Source: Glycomyces terrestris (GTDB taxonomy: Bacteria; Actinomycetota; Actinomycetes; Mycobacteriales; Micromonosporaceae). From it: a stretch of DNA of 64,000 bases. The stretch is taken from NCBI RefSeq assembly GCF_003933745.1, contig NZ_RSEB01000007.1, positions 62,001-126,000 of the forward strand, in the 5' to 3' direction. Under the pieces are notes generated by a model. The model was not told where the DNA came from, did no database searches, and worked only from the letters and a program-made list of their open reading frames with translations. The position numbers and the translations under genes are program-made. Below, piece after piece: positions 43,117-51,265 of this stretch. Numbering within the stretch: the first letter of the stretch is position 1; each line of letters begins with the position of its first letter.

Positions 43117-44130
43117 ATGGGACGCATCGCGGACGGCAGCGGGGTCACTCGCCGCCTCAGCGTGCCCCGGTTCCTCCTCGGCGCCGCGCTCACAGCATTC
43201 GGCTCCCTGCTCTTGGGAGCCTTCGCCATGGCGACGTCCGCTTGGGCATCAGACGATTCCGCAGCATCGCAGGGCCTTGCCGCGATGACCGATCCCCTCT
43301 CCGCAGAGGTGTCCGACATGTCGCGCCTGGCCGCGCGACTGGTCCCGCAGAACCAGCAGGGACATCGGACGCCGGCGGAGCCAGGGGAGGTCACGGGGCT
43401 GGTGTCGGGCCTGGCCGAGCCGATGGGATCGCTGGTGGACGAGACGGACGAGACCGTGCACCGCATGCTGCCGACCGGCGCCGGACCCGGCTTGCTCGAC
43501 CTGGACGACAAGTCCGTCGGAGACGGCACCGCCGAAGTGGTGGCACCGCTGGTGGGAACCCTCGTGCAGGGAACGGCGTCCATTGCGGACCGCCCCGCCC
43601 CCGTGGTGTCCGGTGTCTACAAGACTGTCGCGCCCCCGACCGATCAGGTCGGCGACCTGGCGCGACTGGTGACCGATGGCCTGCGTCTCGGCGACGCGAC
43701 GACGCCCGGGAGCGTCCTCGCCGCTGCCGCAGGACAGCCGAGCTTCACCACGCTTGCGGCGAATGCCGACTCCAGCGAGGTGGCGGCGGCGCTCACAGGA
43801 GCGCCCAGCGGCCGGCCGGCCGCCGCCTTCGAGTGCTCCGCAGCCGATCAACTGCGGGGGGCGGACCGTTCCGAGGTCGAAGAGGTGCGCGGCACGCCGC
43901 GCACCGCCGCACAGCCGTGGAGGCACCACGGCCCCGCGCTTCCGGACCTGAAGATCATCCCCGGTGGAGCCACTGGCTCGACCGCCGGTGTCAGCGTCGA
44001 CAGCGGTCACAACGCTGTCTGCGTCTCCCCGTCCGCCGCGGGGGAAGAGGTGTCACTCTCCCGCACGGTGATCGGGGAATTGGGGCGGCCGCTGGACCGC
44101 GCCGCCGAGCTGTCCGTCGCCCCAGACTAG
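43117..44130 (+). CDS. secreted protein of unknown function upstream of the Cys-repeat family
   Basis: 337 residues from the ATG at 43117 (GGGGAG upstream); the frame is open to 43021 without an equally good start. A long signal peptide (RRLSVPRF, then hydrophobic 21-44, cleavage near TSAWA) is followed by a mature part of about 290 residues rich in Val, Ala, Leu and Pro, with repeated LV.PLVGTLV/VTGLVSGLAEP-like amphipathic stretches. No anchor, no recognised domain, only two Cys. It lies 199 bp upstream of the four Cys-repeat genes in the same direction, so it may belong to the same surface structure. Confidence 0.65.
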   Translation: MGRIADGSGVTRRLSVPRFLLGAALTAFGSLLLGAFAMATSAWASDDSAASQGLAAMTDPLSAEVSDMSRLAARLVPQNQQGHRTPAEPGEVTGLVSGLAEPMGSLVDETDETVHRMLPTGAGPGLLDLDDKSVGDGTAEVVAPLVGTLVQGTASIADRPAPVVSGVYKTVAPPTDQVGDLARLVTDGLRLGDATTPGSVLAAAAGQPSFTTLAANADSSEVAAALTGAPSGRPAAAFECSAADQLRGADRSEVEEVRGTPRTAAQPWRHHGPALPDLKIIPGGATGSTAGVSVDSGHNAVCVSPSAAGEEVSLSRTVIGELGRPLDRAAELSVAPD

Positions 44131-44329
44131 CGCCGCCGCGCGTCGGGGCGCGGGAAACGAAGGCCGCCTTCGAAACTCCCACCGGTTGCAGTGCTTGCGA
44201 ATCCGCATCCCAGTGCACTCCGGCGCCCCGACGCGCGGCAGGCCGTCGCCGTCGCCTCCGCAGAGGCGGGGATTTCAACGAAAGCCGCCCGAGTCATCGG
44301 GTGCACAACCCAGAAGGAAACCGCAACTC

Positions 44330-44701
44330 ATGCGCAAGGTTCTCACCGTTGCCGCCGTCGCCGCCGGCGCCGCCGCCATCTCCGCCGCCCCCGCGATGGC
44401 GGGCGGCAACAACTCGGGCGTCACCGCCGGCCCGGTCAGCCTGGTGAACATCGACGCCTCGAGCGCCGCCCACTGGCAGATCTGCGGCCAGAACGTGCTG
44501 GCCCAGTCCTTCAACCAGAACTGCGACAACCGCGACCACATCGGCCCCGGCCCGCAGTCCGGCGTGACCCCCGGCGACGTCTCCGCCGCGAACCTCGACG
44601 TCTCGAGCGCCGCGCACTGGCAGATCTGCGGCCAGAACGTGCTCGTGTCGCCGTCGCTCAACCAGCAGTGCAAGAACTACGACCACCTGAACGAGCACTA
44701 G
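44330..44701 (+). CDS. secreted Cys-repeat protein 1 (two HWQICGQNV repeats)
   Basis: 123 residues from the ATG at 44330 (GAAGGA upstream). Signal peptide cleaved near residue 25 (APAMA). The mature protein is two tandem repeats with a 48-residue pitch: SGVTAGPVSLVNIDASSAAHW then QICGQNV, then a C-x12-C (first) or C-x13-C (last) cysteine pair and a DNRDH/KNYDH end. The plan - small secreted protein, valine/serine-rich repeat, one cysteine pair per repeat - recalls chaplins and rodlins of Streptomyces aerial hyphae, but the sequence is different and I cannot place it in either family. First of four tandem paralogues, each in its own unit with a hairpin after. Confidence 0.8.
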   Translation: MRKVLTVAAVAAGAAAISAAPAMAGGNNSGVTAGPVSLVNIDASSAAHWQICGQNVLAQSFNQNCDNRDHIGPGPQSGVTPGDVSAANLDVSSAAHWQICGQNVLVSPSLNQQCKNYDHLNEH

Positions 44702-44709
44702 AGCTTCCC

Positions 44710-44740
44710 GGTCCGGGCCGCCGCTGCGGCGGCCCGGACC
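44710..44740 (+). terminator. 13-bp hairpin after Cys-repeat gene 1
   Basis: GGTCCGGGCCGCC (44710-44722) pairs with 44728-44740, 8 bp after the stop. Confidence 0.8.
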
Positions 44741-44783
44741 GCGGGACAACCAAGAAATCCGAAAGAGAACGGGGAAACAAACA

Positions 44784-45161
44784 ATGCGCAAGGCTCTCGC
44801 CGTCACCGCCGCTGCCGCCGGTGCGGTCGCCGCTCTCGGCTCCGCCGGCACCGCCATGGCCCAGAACTCGGGCGTCTGGGCGGGCCCGGTCAGCCTGGTG
44901 AACATCGACGCCTCGAGCGCCGCCCACTGGCAGATCTGCGGCCAGAACGTGCTCGCGCAGTCCTTCAACCAGAACTGCGACAACCGCGACCACATCGGCA
45001 TGGGCCCGCAGTCCGGCGTGCAGGCGGGCGACGTGTCGCTCGGCAACCTGGACATCTCGGACGCCGCCCACTGGCAGATCTGCGGCCAGAACGTCGGCGT
45101 CTCGCCGTCGCTCGACCAGCAGTGCAAGAACTACGACCACCTGACCCACGCGGCCGAGTAA
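44784..45161 (+). CDS. secreted Cys-repeat protein 2 (two repeats)
   Basis: 125 residues; signal peptide MRKALAVTAAAAGAVAALG to about residue 26 (GTAMA), then two repeats nearly identical to those of protein 1 at both protein and DNA level: VSLVNIDASSAAHWQICGQNV and a second with ISDAAHWQICGQNV. Cysteine spacing is again C-x12-C and C-x13-C. The strong DNA identity with the neighbours points to recent duplication or gene conversion. Followed by a hairpin. Confidence 0.8.
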   Translation: MRKALAVTAAAAGAVAALGSAGTAMAQNSGVWAGPVSLVNIDASSAAHWQICGQNVLAQSFNQNCDNRDHIGMGPQSGVQAGDVSLGNLDISDAAHWQICGQNVGVSPSLDQQCKNYDHLTHAAE

Positions 45162-45169
45162 TTCGACCG

Positions 45170-45201
45170 GGGGCGGGCCCCAGTGCCTGTGGGCCCGCCC
45201 C
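45170..45201 (+). terminator. 11-bp hairpin after Cys-repeat gene 2
   Basis: GGGGCGGGCCC (45170-45180) pairs with 45191-45201; it lies 8 bp after the stop and 25 bp before the next ATG. Confidence 0.7.
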
Positions 45202-45226
45202 GTCACTTCACGAAAGGAACTATCAC

Positions 45227-45781
45227 ATGCGCAAGGTTCTCGCCGTCACCGCCGCCGCTGCCGGCGCCGTCGCCGCCCTCGGTGCGGCTTCGCCCGTCAT
45301 GGCCGCGGCCTCCGGCGTCAACGCCGGACCGGTCTCCCTGATCAACATCGACGCCTCCGACGCGGCGCACTGGCAGATCTGCGGGCAGAACATCCTGACC
45401 CAGTCGTACGACCAGAACTGCGACAACCGCGACCACTTCGGTGAGGACCAGGGCTCCGGCGTCAACGCCGGCGACGTGTCCCTCGCGAACGTGGACGCCT
45501 CGAGCGCCGCGCACTGGCAGATCTGCGGCCAGAACGTGCTCGCGCAGTCGTTCGACCAGGTCTGCGACAACCGCGACCACTACGGCGACAACGCGGGCTC
45601 CGCGGTGAACGCCGGCCAGGTCTCGGCCGCCAACCTCGACGCCTCGAGCGCCGCCCACTGGCAGATCTGCGGCCAGAACGTCGCGGTCGCGCCGTCGTGG
45701 AACCAGCAGTGCCTCAACGCCGACCACGTCACCGACGACGGCGACGGCCCCGACAAGGGCCACGACCAGGGCGACTACTAG
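45227..45781 (+). CDS. secreted Cys-repeat protein 3 (three repeats)
   Basis: 184 residues from the ATG at 45227 (GAAAGGA upstream). Signal peptide to about residue 26, then three copies of the repeat (HWQICGQNI, HWQICGQNV, HWQICGQNV) with cysteine pairs C-x12-C, C-x12-C and C-x13-C, and an acidic His/Asp/Gly tail (DDGDGPDKGHDQGDY). The extra middle repeat shows the family grows by whole repeat units. Only 46 bp separate it from the fourth family gene, with no clear hairpin between, so the last two may be cotranscribed. Confidence 0.8.
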   Translation: MRKVLAVTAAAAGAVAALGAASPVMAAASGVNAGPVSLINIDASDAAHWQICGQNILTQSYDQNCDNRDHFGEDQGSGVNAGDVSLANVDASSAAHWQICGQNVLAQSFDQVCDNRDHYGDNAGSAVNAGQVSAANLDASSAAHWQICGQNVAVAPSWNQQCLNADHVTDDGDGPDKGHDQGDY

Positions 45782-45827
45782 ACCAGTAGCACCGCCCCCG
45801 GTTTGGTCGAGAGAAGAGTAGAGGAAC

Positions 45828-46322
45828 ATGCGGAACACCACCATGGTGGCGGTCTCGGCCGCTGCGGCCGCCGCGGCGGCGGCGCTCACCGGAGGGGCCG
45901 CCCAGGCGTCCACTCCGGACTGGCTTACGGTCGCCACCGTGGAGTCCGAGCACGACTCGGTACTGCCCGGTGTCTGCGAGGCCGACGGCGTGGGCACCCT
46001 CGCCGACACGGCCTGCGACACCGTCCTCGGCTCGCCTTCGGCGGCCGAGACCCAGGCGCTTCCGGAGCTCCCCGAGGGCTACGGGGGCATGCCGTCGCTC
46101 GCGAACGTCGACCTGCGGAACTTCTCGAAGTTCAAGATCTGCGGGATCACCGTCGCGGGCGAGTCGCGGGATGCCACCTGCGACAACTCGATCGAGGGCC
46201 CGAGGGAGCCGGTGGGACCCGGAAGCGGGGTCTCGCTGGTGAACGCCGACACCACCGGCGCCTTCCAGTGGCAGGTCTGCCAGATCAACGTCGGGCAGAC
46301 GCCGGTGGCGGGCGACTGCTAG
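45828..46322 (+). CDS. secreted Cys-repeat protein 4 (divergent, three Cys pairs)
   Basis: 164 residues; AGAGGAAC just before the ATG. Signal peptide to about residue 27 (AAQA). The repeats are strongly diverged: SLANVDLRNFSKFKICG and SLVNADTTGAFQWQVCQ keep the frame of the family, and all three cysteine pairs keep exact C-x12-C spacing, including an N-terminal one (VCEADG to TACDT) that has lost the rest of the motif. The last residue is Cys. This conserved spacing in a diverged copy argues that each pair forms a structural disulphide loop. Possibly a specialised partner of the three near-identical proteins. Confidence 0.75.
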   Translation: MRNTTMVAVSAAAAAAAAALTGGAAQASTPDWLTVATVESEHDSVLPGVCEADGVGTLADTACDTVLGSPSAAETQALPELPEGYGGMPSLANVDLRNFSKFKICGITVAGESRDATCDNSIEGPREPVGPGSGVSLVNADTTGAFQWQVCQINVGQTPVAGDC

Positions 46323-46347
46323 CCGCCGCGATCGACCTTCGTACCCA

Positions 46348-46379
46348 AGCGGCCGGAGTCCGAGAGGACTCCGGCCGCT
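46348..46379. terminator. 14-bp hairpin between convergent genes
   Basis: AGCGGCCGGAGTCC (46348-46361) pairs with 46366-46379 around GAGA, between Cys-repeat gene 4 and the convergent GH95 gene. Confidence 0.85.
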
Positions 46380-46392
46380 CCCCTATGCTCTA

Positions 46393-48660
46393 TTACTCTG
46401 CGCCGCTTCGAATCCCGTGCGTCCACGGGACGCCGGCCGCGAGCGCGACCTCCTGCCCCAGCACCCGCACGGCCGTGTCGACGCGCGAGACGAGCGCGAG
46501 CTCGCGGACCTCGCCGCCGCGCCAGACCAGCCGCTCGACGGTCACCCCGCCGCGGGCCCGCAGGCCGCGCACCTCCCCGTCCGGCCAGGCGCTCGGGAGC
46601 GCCGGGAGCAGTTGGAGGACCGGCACGCCGTCGACGGTGCGGTGCGACTGCACGAGCATCTCGGCGATCGCCGCGGTCGTCCCGAAGTTCCCGTCGATCT
46701 GGAACGGCGGGTGCGCGCACAGCAGCGAGGTGTAGACGCCGCCGTCCGCGTACTCCGCGCCCGCGCCGCGGAACCCGACCGGCGTGAGGAACTCGCCGAG
46801 GAGCTTGTGCGCCCGGTCGCCGTCGCCGAGGCGCGCCCACAGCGCGGTCTTCCACGCGAGGGACCAGCCGGTGCCGGCGTCGCCGCGCGCTTCGAGGCTC
46901 TTGCGGGCCGCGTCCAGCAGCTCGGGGGAGTCGGCGAAGGAGTCGCCGGGGAAGACCCCGTACAGGTGCGAGACGTGGCGGTGGTGCGGCTCGGACTCCT
47001 CGCGCTCGTCGGCCCATTCGAGGAGGCGGCCGTCGGCGCCGATCTTGGGTCCGGCCAGGCGCGGCAGCGCCTCCTGAATGCGCTTGACGAGCTGGAGGTC
47101 CTCGCCGTGGAGGGTCTCGGCGACGACGTCGGCGGCCTCGACGACGAACGCGAACAGCTCGCGCACGAGCGCCGCGTCCATCCCGGTCGACTCGTCGATC
47201 GCCGAGTTCCCCTGCGGGGTGACGAACTCGTTCTCGGGGCTGGAGGCCGGGTTCGTGACGAGCGTGCCGTCGCTGCCCTCCGAGAGGCGGTCGTACGCGA
47301 AGCGGGCCGCGCCGAGGACGGCCGGGAGGCGGTCGGCGAGGAACTCCTCGTCGCGCCCGAACCGCCAGTGCTCGGCGATGTGCATCGAGAGCCACAGCCC
47401 GCCCATGGGCCAGGCCTGCCAGCAGGCGCGGCCGTCGACCGGGGTGGTCAGGCGCCAGTAGTCGGTGTTGTGGTGGCAGCACCAGCCGCCCGCGTCGTAC
47501 ATCCGCCGCGCGGTCTCGGCGCCGGTGACCGCGAGCCCGTCGACGAGGTCGAACAGCGGCTCGTGGAACTCAGGCAGGCCGCAGGTCTCGGCGGGCCAGT
47601 AGTTCATCTCGACGTTGATGTTGGTGGTGTAGTCGCAGTTCCACGGCGGCGTGACCTGGTCGTTCCAGATGCCCTGGAGGTTCGCGGCCTGCGTGCCGGG
47701 CCGCGAGGACGCGGCCAGGAGGTAGCGGCCGAACTGGAAGGCGAGCACCGCCAGGCCCTCGTCGGACTCCCCCGAGGCGCGGCGGCGCAGCCGCTCGGCG
47801 GTCGAGCCCTCGGCGGCGGGCGCCGAGCCGAGTTCCAGGGCGACGCGGTCCATCACGTCGCGGTGGGCCGCGAGGTGGTCGTCGAGCAGGGCCTGCCAGC
47901 CGGTCGCGGCCGCGCGGCGGGCGTCGCCCTGCGCCCGTTCGAGGGCCGCGGCCCCGTCGAAGTCGGAGTGGAGCGCGAGGTAGACCTCGACCTCGCGGCA
48001 GCCGGTGAAGCGGTGCCCGGCGGTCGCGGGCGTCAGCTCGCCGTCGCAGCGCAGCTGCGCGTTCAGGCCGAGGCGGCGCACGCCCTCGACGCTGGCGTAG
48101 TCGATCCCGCCGCCCTTGTGGATGGTCGAGGGGGCGTGCCCGGTGACGCTCAGCTCGTCGTAGTCGGCGGAGGTGGCGCCGCCCTCGTGCGGCCACGCGA
48201 AGTCCAGGGCGAGGTCGAACGGCTCGGCCGCGCTCCAGCGGATCGCGATGACGCCGTAGGCGACCGAGGCGAACACCTCCTGGCGGACCCGGCCGCGCAC
48301 GGTGGTCGCGACGCCGTCGCGCAGGTCGAGTTCGCGGTGCTCGGGCCCGGCGTCGTCGGAGTGGACCGCGGTGAACGCGCCCGCGGGCTGGTACGCCTGG
48401 GTGCTCGGGCCCTGAAGTCTCGTGAGGAGCTGGTCGGCGGCGAAGAACTCGCCGCGGCGCACGAGTTCGGCGGCCTCGGCGGCGATCCCCTCGACGCCGT
48501 CGGGGACGCCCTTGTTGCCGTCCCCCGACCAGAAGCCGTCCTCGTTCAGCTCGATCCGGTTCCCGACCAGCATCGCCCCGACCCGGCCGTTCCCCAGGGG
48601 AAGGCCCTCGTGCCAGGCGGCGGCAGGACTGTCATAGCTCAGCTTCAATGCTTGCGGCAT
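46393..48660 (-). CDS. glycoside hydrolase family 95 (alpha-L-fucosidase type)
   Basis: 755 residues, full family length. N-terminal beta-sandwich opening with WHEGLPLGNGRVGAMLVGN, then the (alpha/alpha)6 barrel. The residues used for inverting catalysis in GH95 are all present: N347 and N349 in NINVEMNYW, E476 in SPENEF and D656 in QIDGNFG. Family members remove terminal alpha-1,2-L-fucose or act on L-galactose linkages. No signal peptide, so it acts inside the cell on imported oligosaccharides. Just upstream of the start is a perfect palindrome (48667-48678), the probable operator; the same motif occurs before the aldo/keto reductase. Confidence 0.93.
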   Translation of the reverse strand: MPQALKLSYDSPAAAWHEGLPLGNGRVGAMLVGNRIELNEDGFWSGDGNKGVPDGVEGIAAEAAELVRRGEFFAADQLLTRLQGPSTQAYQPAGAFTAVHSDDAGPEHRELDLRDGVATTVRGRVRQEVFASVAYGVIAIRWSAAEPFDLALDFAWPHEGGATSADYDELSVTGHAPSTIHKGGGIDYASVEGVRRLGLNAQLRCDGELTPATAGHRFTGCREVEVYLALHSDFDGAAALERAQGDARRAAATGWQALLDDHLAAHRDVMDRVALELGSAPAAEGSTAERLRRRASGESDEGLAVLAFQFGRYLLAASSRPGTQAANLQGIWNDQVTPPWNCDYTTNINVEMNYWPAETCGLPEFHEPLFDLVDGLAVTGAETARRMYDAGGWCCHHNTDYWRLTTPVDGRACWQAWPMGGLWLSMHIAEHWRFGRDEEFLADRLPAVLGAARFAYDRLSEGSDGTLVTNPASSPENEFVTPQGNSAIDESTGMDAALVRELFAFVVEAADVVAETLHGEDLQLVKRIQEALPRLAGPKIGADGRLLEWADEREESEPHHRHVSHLYGVFPGDSFADSPELLDAARKSLEARGDAGTGWSLAWKTALWARLGDGDRAHKLLGEFLTPVGFRGAGAEYADGGVYTSLLCAHPPFQIDGNFGTTAAIAEMLVQSHRTVDGVPVLQLLPALPSAWPDGEVRGLRARGGVTVERLVWRGGEVRELALVSRVDTAVRVLGQEVALAAGVPWTHGIRSGAE

Positions 48661-48666
48661 GCCGAT

Positions 48667-48678
48667 ATCCTATAGGAT
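48667..48678 (-). promoter_or_regulatory. palindromic operator candidate ATCCTATAGGAT (GH95)
   Basis: Perfect 12-bp palindrome 7 bp upstream of the GH95 start codon, AT-rich in a GC-rich genome. Eleven of its 12 bases recur upstream of the aldo/keto reductase gene at 62402-62412. Its position would block transcription or translation start. Confidence 0.5.
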
Positions 48679-48824
48679 CTACGATCCTGCTCGGCCGCGG
48701 TCGCACCGCCATCGTCATGGAATCGTGATGCAACTTCTCTTTTGCGGTGCGCGTGATCTGAATGCCCATCACGAATCCGGCACATTCGTTTCCCTTGGCA
48801 GACGGAATACGGAGCTTTCCAACC

Positions 48825-49508
48825 GTGGAATTCAAGCAGCCCTTCTCATCCCTTCGCCTCGCCGCGGCCGCCGGCGTCGTCGGCGCGCTCGCCTTCGCCG
48901 CCCCGGCCCACGCCGAGGTCGTGACCATCCCCATCAACCCGGGCAACGTCCCCACGACCGCCGCCGACCATGAGGACCAGTCCTGCGACAACCTGCCCGA
49001 CGACCTCGGCGAGAACGTCGACGGCTGGGTCTTCGTGCTTCCCGCATCCGCCGGGGCCGAAGGGAACTTCCTCTACATCATCGCCGAGTTCGAGGACGAG
49101 AACGGCGACACCGTGTACTACGACACGGATGCCGACGGCGGGATCGTCTCCGGCTCGGGCGACAACAAGGCGTACATCATCACGCCCGCCGGCCTGACCC
49201 TGGTCGGCGCCGAGGCCGAGGTGAACGACCCCGATGAGGGCGCGGACTTCAACCTCACGCACGCCTGCGCCGGCACCCCCGGCGAGGAGCCCTCAAGCCC
49301 CGGTGAGGAGCCCTCGTCCCCGAGCGAGGAGCCGACCTCGCCCGGCGAGGAGACCCCGAGCGGCGAGGAGTCGACCACGCCCGGCACGACCCTGCCCACC
49401 ACCGGCACCCCGCTGACCATCGCCCTCGTCTCCGCCGCGGCCCTGGCCGCGGGCGGCGCCGCGCTGTTCATGATCATGCGCCGCCGCCGCGAGGCCCAGG
49501 ACTGGTAG
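48825..49508 (+). CDS. LPXTG-anchored surface protein, short paralogue
   Basis: 227 residues from a GTG at 48825 (GGAG 10 nt upstream), which gives a normal signal peptide (ends APAHA); an ATG at 48762 in frame would add 21 unlikely residues. The mature domain of about 115 residues (INPGNVPTTAAD, DGWVFVLP, GNFLYI, GGIVSGSGDNKAYIITPAGLT, NLTHAC) has one Cys near each end, probably a disulphide. A short Glu/Pro/Ser stalk leads to LPTTG (190-194), a hydrophobic segment and RRRR, the class sortase signal. Paralogue of the next gene. No sortase is in the window. Exposed domain unknown. Confidence 0.85.
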   Translation: MEFKQPFSSLRLAAAAGVVGALAFAAPAHAEVVTIPINPGNVPTTAADHEDQSCDNLPDDLGENVDGWVFVLPASAGAEGNFLYIIAEFEDENGDTVYYDTDADGGIVSGSGDNKAYIITPAGLTLVGAEAEVNDPDEGADFNLTHACAGTPGEEPSSPGEEPSSPSEEPTSPGEETPSGEESTTPGTTLPTTGTPLTIALVSAAALAAGGAALFMIMRRRREAQDW

Positions 49509-49524
49509 GTCCAGGCACCTGAGA

Positions 49525-49559
49525 ACGGCGTCCCCGGGGCCGAGCCCCGGGGACGCCGT
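49525..49559 (+). terminator. 16-bp hairpin between the two LPXTG genes
   Basis: ACGGCGTCCCCGGGGC (49525-49540) pairs with 49544-49559 around CGA, 17 bp after the stop. The two LPXTG genes are therefore probably transcribed separately. Confidence 0.8.
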
Positions 49560-49743
49560 CGTCTTTCGCCGATTTCGCGGTGGATTGGCAGGTCAGCCGT
49601 TCGGACGAATTCCGGAACCATCCGTTCGGAGCGCAACTGCCGCGCCCCCGCCTGCGTGATCATCTCGCCAGCGCCTGGCCCAAGGCGCAGTCGATACCCG
49701 GCACGTTCGACACCTCCGACCACCCATCACGGAGCGCAGTCCT

Positions 49744-50841
49744 TTGAGATTCACACGCCGACAGAAGGCCGCCGGCGCCGCGGCGGCCGCCGGCCTGGCG
49801 GGAGCCGTCGCGCTCGCCTTCGCCGTCCCCGCGCTGGCGGGGAACACCGAGACCATCGACATCAACCCGGGCAACGTGCCGACGACCGCCGCGGACTTCG
49901 AGGACCAGTCCTGCGACCAGATCCCGGGCGAGACCGAGGACTGGCTCGACGGCTGGGTCTTCGTCCTGCCCTCCTCGGTCGGCGCCGACGGGAACTTCCT
50001 CTACATCGAGGCCGTCTTCCAGGACGAGGACGGCAACACCCTGCGCTACAACACCGACGACGACGGCGGGATCGTCTCCGGTTCGGGCGACAACAAGGCG
50101 TACATCATCACTCCCGCCGGGCTCACGCTCATCGACGCCGCAGCCGACATCAAGCGGGACGAGGAAGAGGACAAGGGCAAGGGCGGCAACGGGAACGGGA
50201 ACGGTGGCGGCAACGACCGCGACTACTTCAACCTGACCCACGCCTGCCCGGCGACCGAGGAGCCCCCGGGGGAGGAGACCCCGAGCGAGGACCCGACCAG
50301 CTCGTCCGAGGAGACCACTTCCGAGGAGGAGACGACTTCGGAGGAAGAGACGACCTCTGAGGAGGAGACCACCTCGGAGGAAGAGACGACCTCTGAGGAG
50401 GAGACCACTTCCGAAGAGGAGACCACCTCTGAGGAAGAGACGACTTCGGAAGAGGAGACCACTTCCGAAGAGGAGACGACCTCAGAGGAGGAGACGACTT
50501 CGGAGGAAGAGACCACCTCTGAGGAGGAGACCACTTCCGAGGAGGAGACGACCTCGGAAGAAGAGACGACCTCCGAGGAGGAGACCACTTCCGAAGAGGA
50601 GACGACCTCGGAAGAAGAGACCACCTCCGCCGAGGAGTCGTCGAGTCCGGCCGCGTCCAGCCCGGCGCCGTCCCAGACCAGCTCCGCCCCTGGCGCTCCG
50701 GCCACGTCGCCGGCCGGGTCGGCGCTGCCGACGACCGGTTCGTCGCTCACGTACATCCTGGTCGGGGCCGCGGTCGCGGTGCTCGCGGGGATCGTGATCA
50801 TGGTGGTCATGCGCCGCCGCACCGAGGCCGACGAGGAGTAG
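49744..50841 (+). CDS. LPXTG-anchored surface protein with TTSEEE stalk
   Basis: 365 residues from a TTG start (GGAG 9 nt upstream). Signal peptide (cleavage near AVPALA), a globular domain closely similar to the preceding gene product (INPGNVPTTAADFEDQSC, DGWVFVLP, GGIVSGSGDNKAYIITPAGL, NLTHAC), with an inserted Lys/Gly/Asn-rich segment before NLTHAC. Then a stalk of 17 TTSEEE units and one TTSAEE, a Ser/Pro/Ala spacer, LPTTG (328-332), a hydrophobic helix and RRR. The acidic Thr/Ser-rich stalk likely lifts the domain through the wall and may be glycosylated. Repeat number probably varies between strains. Confidence 0.87.
   Translation: MRFTRRQKAAGAAAAAGLAGAVALAFAVPALAGNTETIDINPGNVPTTAADFEDQSCDQIPGETEDWLDGWVFVLPSSVGADGNFLYIEAVFQDEDGNTLRYNTDDDGGIVSGSGDNKAYIITPAGLTLIDAAADIKRDEEEDKGKGGNGNGNGGGNDRDYFNLTHACPATEEPPGEETPSEDPTSSSEETTSEEETTSEEETTSEEETTSEEETTSEEETTSEEETTSEEETTSEEETTSEEETTSEEETTSEEETTSEEETTSEEETTSEEETTSEEETTSEEETTSEEETTSAEESSSPAASSPAPSQTSSAPGAPATSPAGSALPTTGSSLTYILVGAAVAVLAGIVIMVVMRRRTEADEE
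50314..50637 (+). repeat. 18-bp tandem repeat coding TTSEEE (17 full units plus TTSAEE)
   Basis: From 50314 the codon pattern for Thr-Thr-Ser-Glu-Glu-Glu repeats every 18 bp; synonymous third positions vary irregularly (GAG/GAA, ACC/ACG, TCC/TCG/TCT), so units are not DNA-identical. The final unit at 50620 reads TTSAEE. Confidence 0.9.
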
Positions 50842-51009
50842 GCGGGCGCGGGCGCGGGCTCCGAAAAAATCCTGGCCCGTTATCCAACCGTTATGCAACC
50901 GCACAAGACGCCGCCGCGTTTAGCAGTTGTCTCAGGGCAGGGAGCCCGGCGCGTTCGCACCGGGACGAGACCTCCGAACTACCGCCCGCTGCTTGACGGT
51001 GCGGTCCTT

Positions 51010-51093
51010 GTCGAGCCCCCGGAATCCTGCCACCGGGGGCTCGACCCTAAGTCGACGCCCCGGAGCCGTCCCCCCCTTGGCTCCGGGGCGTCG
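51010..51093 (+). terminator. two tandem strong hairpins before the purine permease gene
   Basis: Hairpin 1: 51010-51022 pairs with 51033-51045 (13 bp). Hairpin 2: 51053-51067 pairs with 51079-51093 (15 bp). They lie in the 424-bp gap after the LPXTG gene and upstream of the likely -10 of the permease (51172), so they read best as tandem terminators rather than as a leader. A weaker stem is seen at 50945-50964. Nothing else is evident in the gap. Confidence 0.55.
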
Positions 51094-51171
51094 CCTTTCC
51101 GCGGCCTGTGAAGAGTGTGTAAAACTCGCAACTTCGCGCCCCGCTCGCTTCTCTTTCCGTGGCGGACCCGG

Positions 51172-51177
51172 TACATT
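51172..51177 (+). promoter_or_regulatory. -10 candidate TACATT of the NCS2 permease gene
   Basis: TACATT fits TANNNT and lies 94 bp before the ATG; no convincing -35. Confidence 0.35.
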
Positions 51178-51265
51178 ACCCGCAGGTTCAGTACCTGCCC
51201 TTACCCTGTTTCCCGAGGTGCCTGCTGCCCGGCATCCACCACGCCTGCACAGGAGTGCCCGCCAC

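Noticed and set aside
44330-45781. Assignment of the Cys-repeat proteins to chaplins or rodlins
   Set aside because: The size, secretion and Cys pairing are reminiscent, but the motif and spacing differ (C-x12/13-C rather than the chaplin pattern); kept as a separate unnamed family.
50314-50637. CRISPR-like array
   Set aside because: The 18-bp period is a coding repeat with no spacers and lies within an LPXTG gene.
50842-51265. Riboswitch or attenuator leader before the purine permease
   Set aside because: The two strong hairpins lie upstream of the only good -10 (51172), and no purine-aptamer core was recognisable; tandem terminators explain them better.
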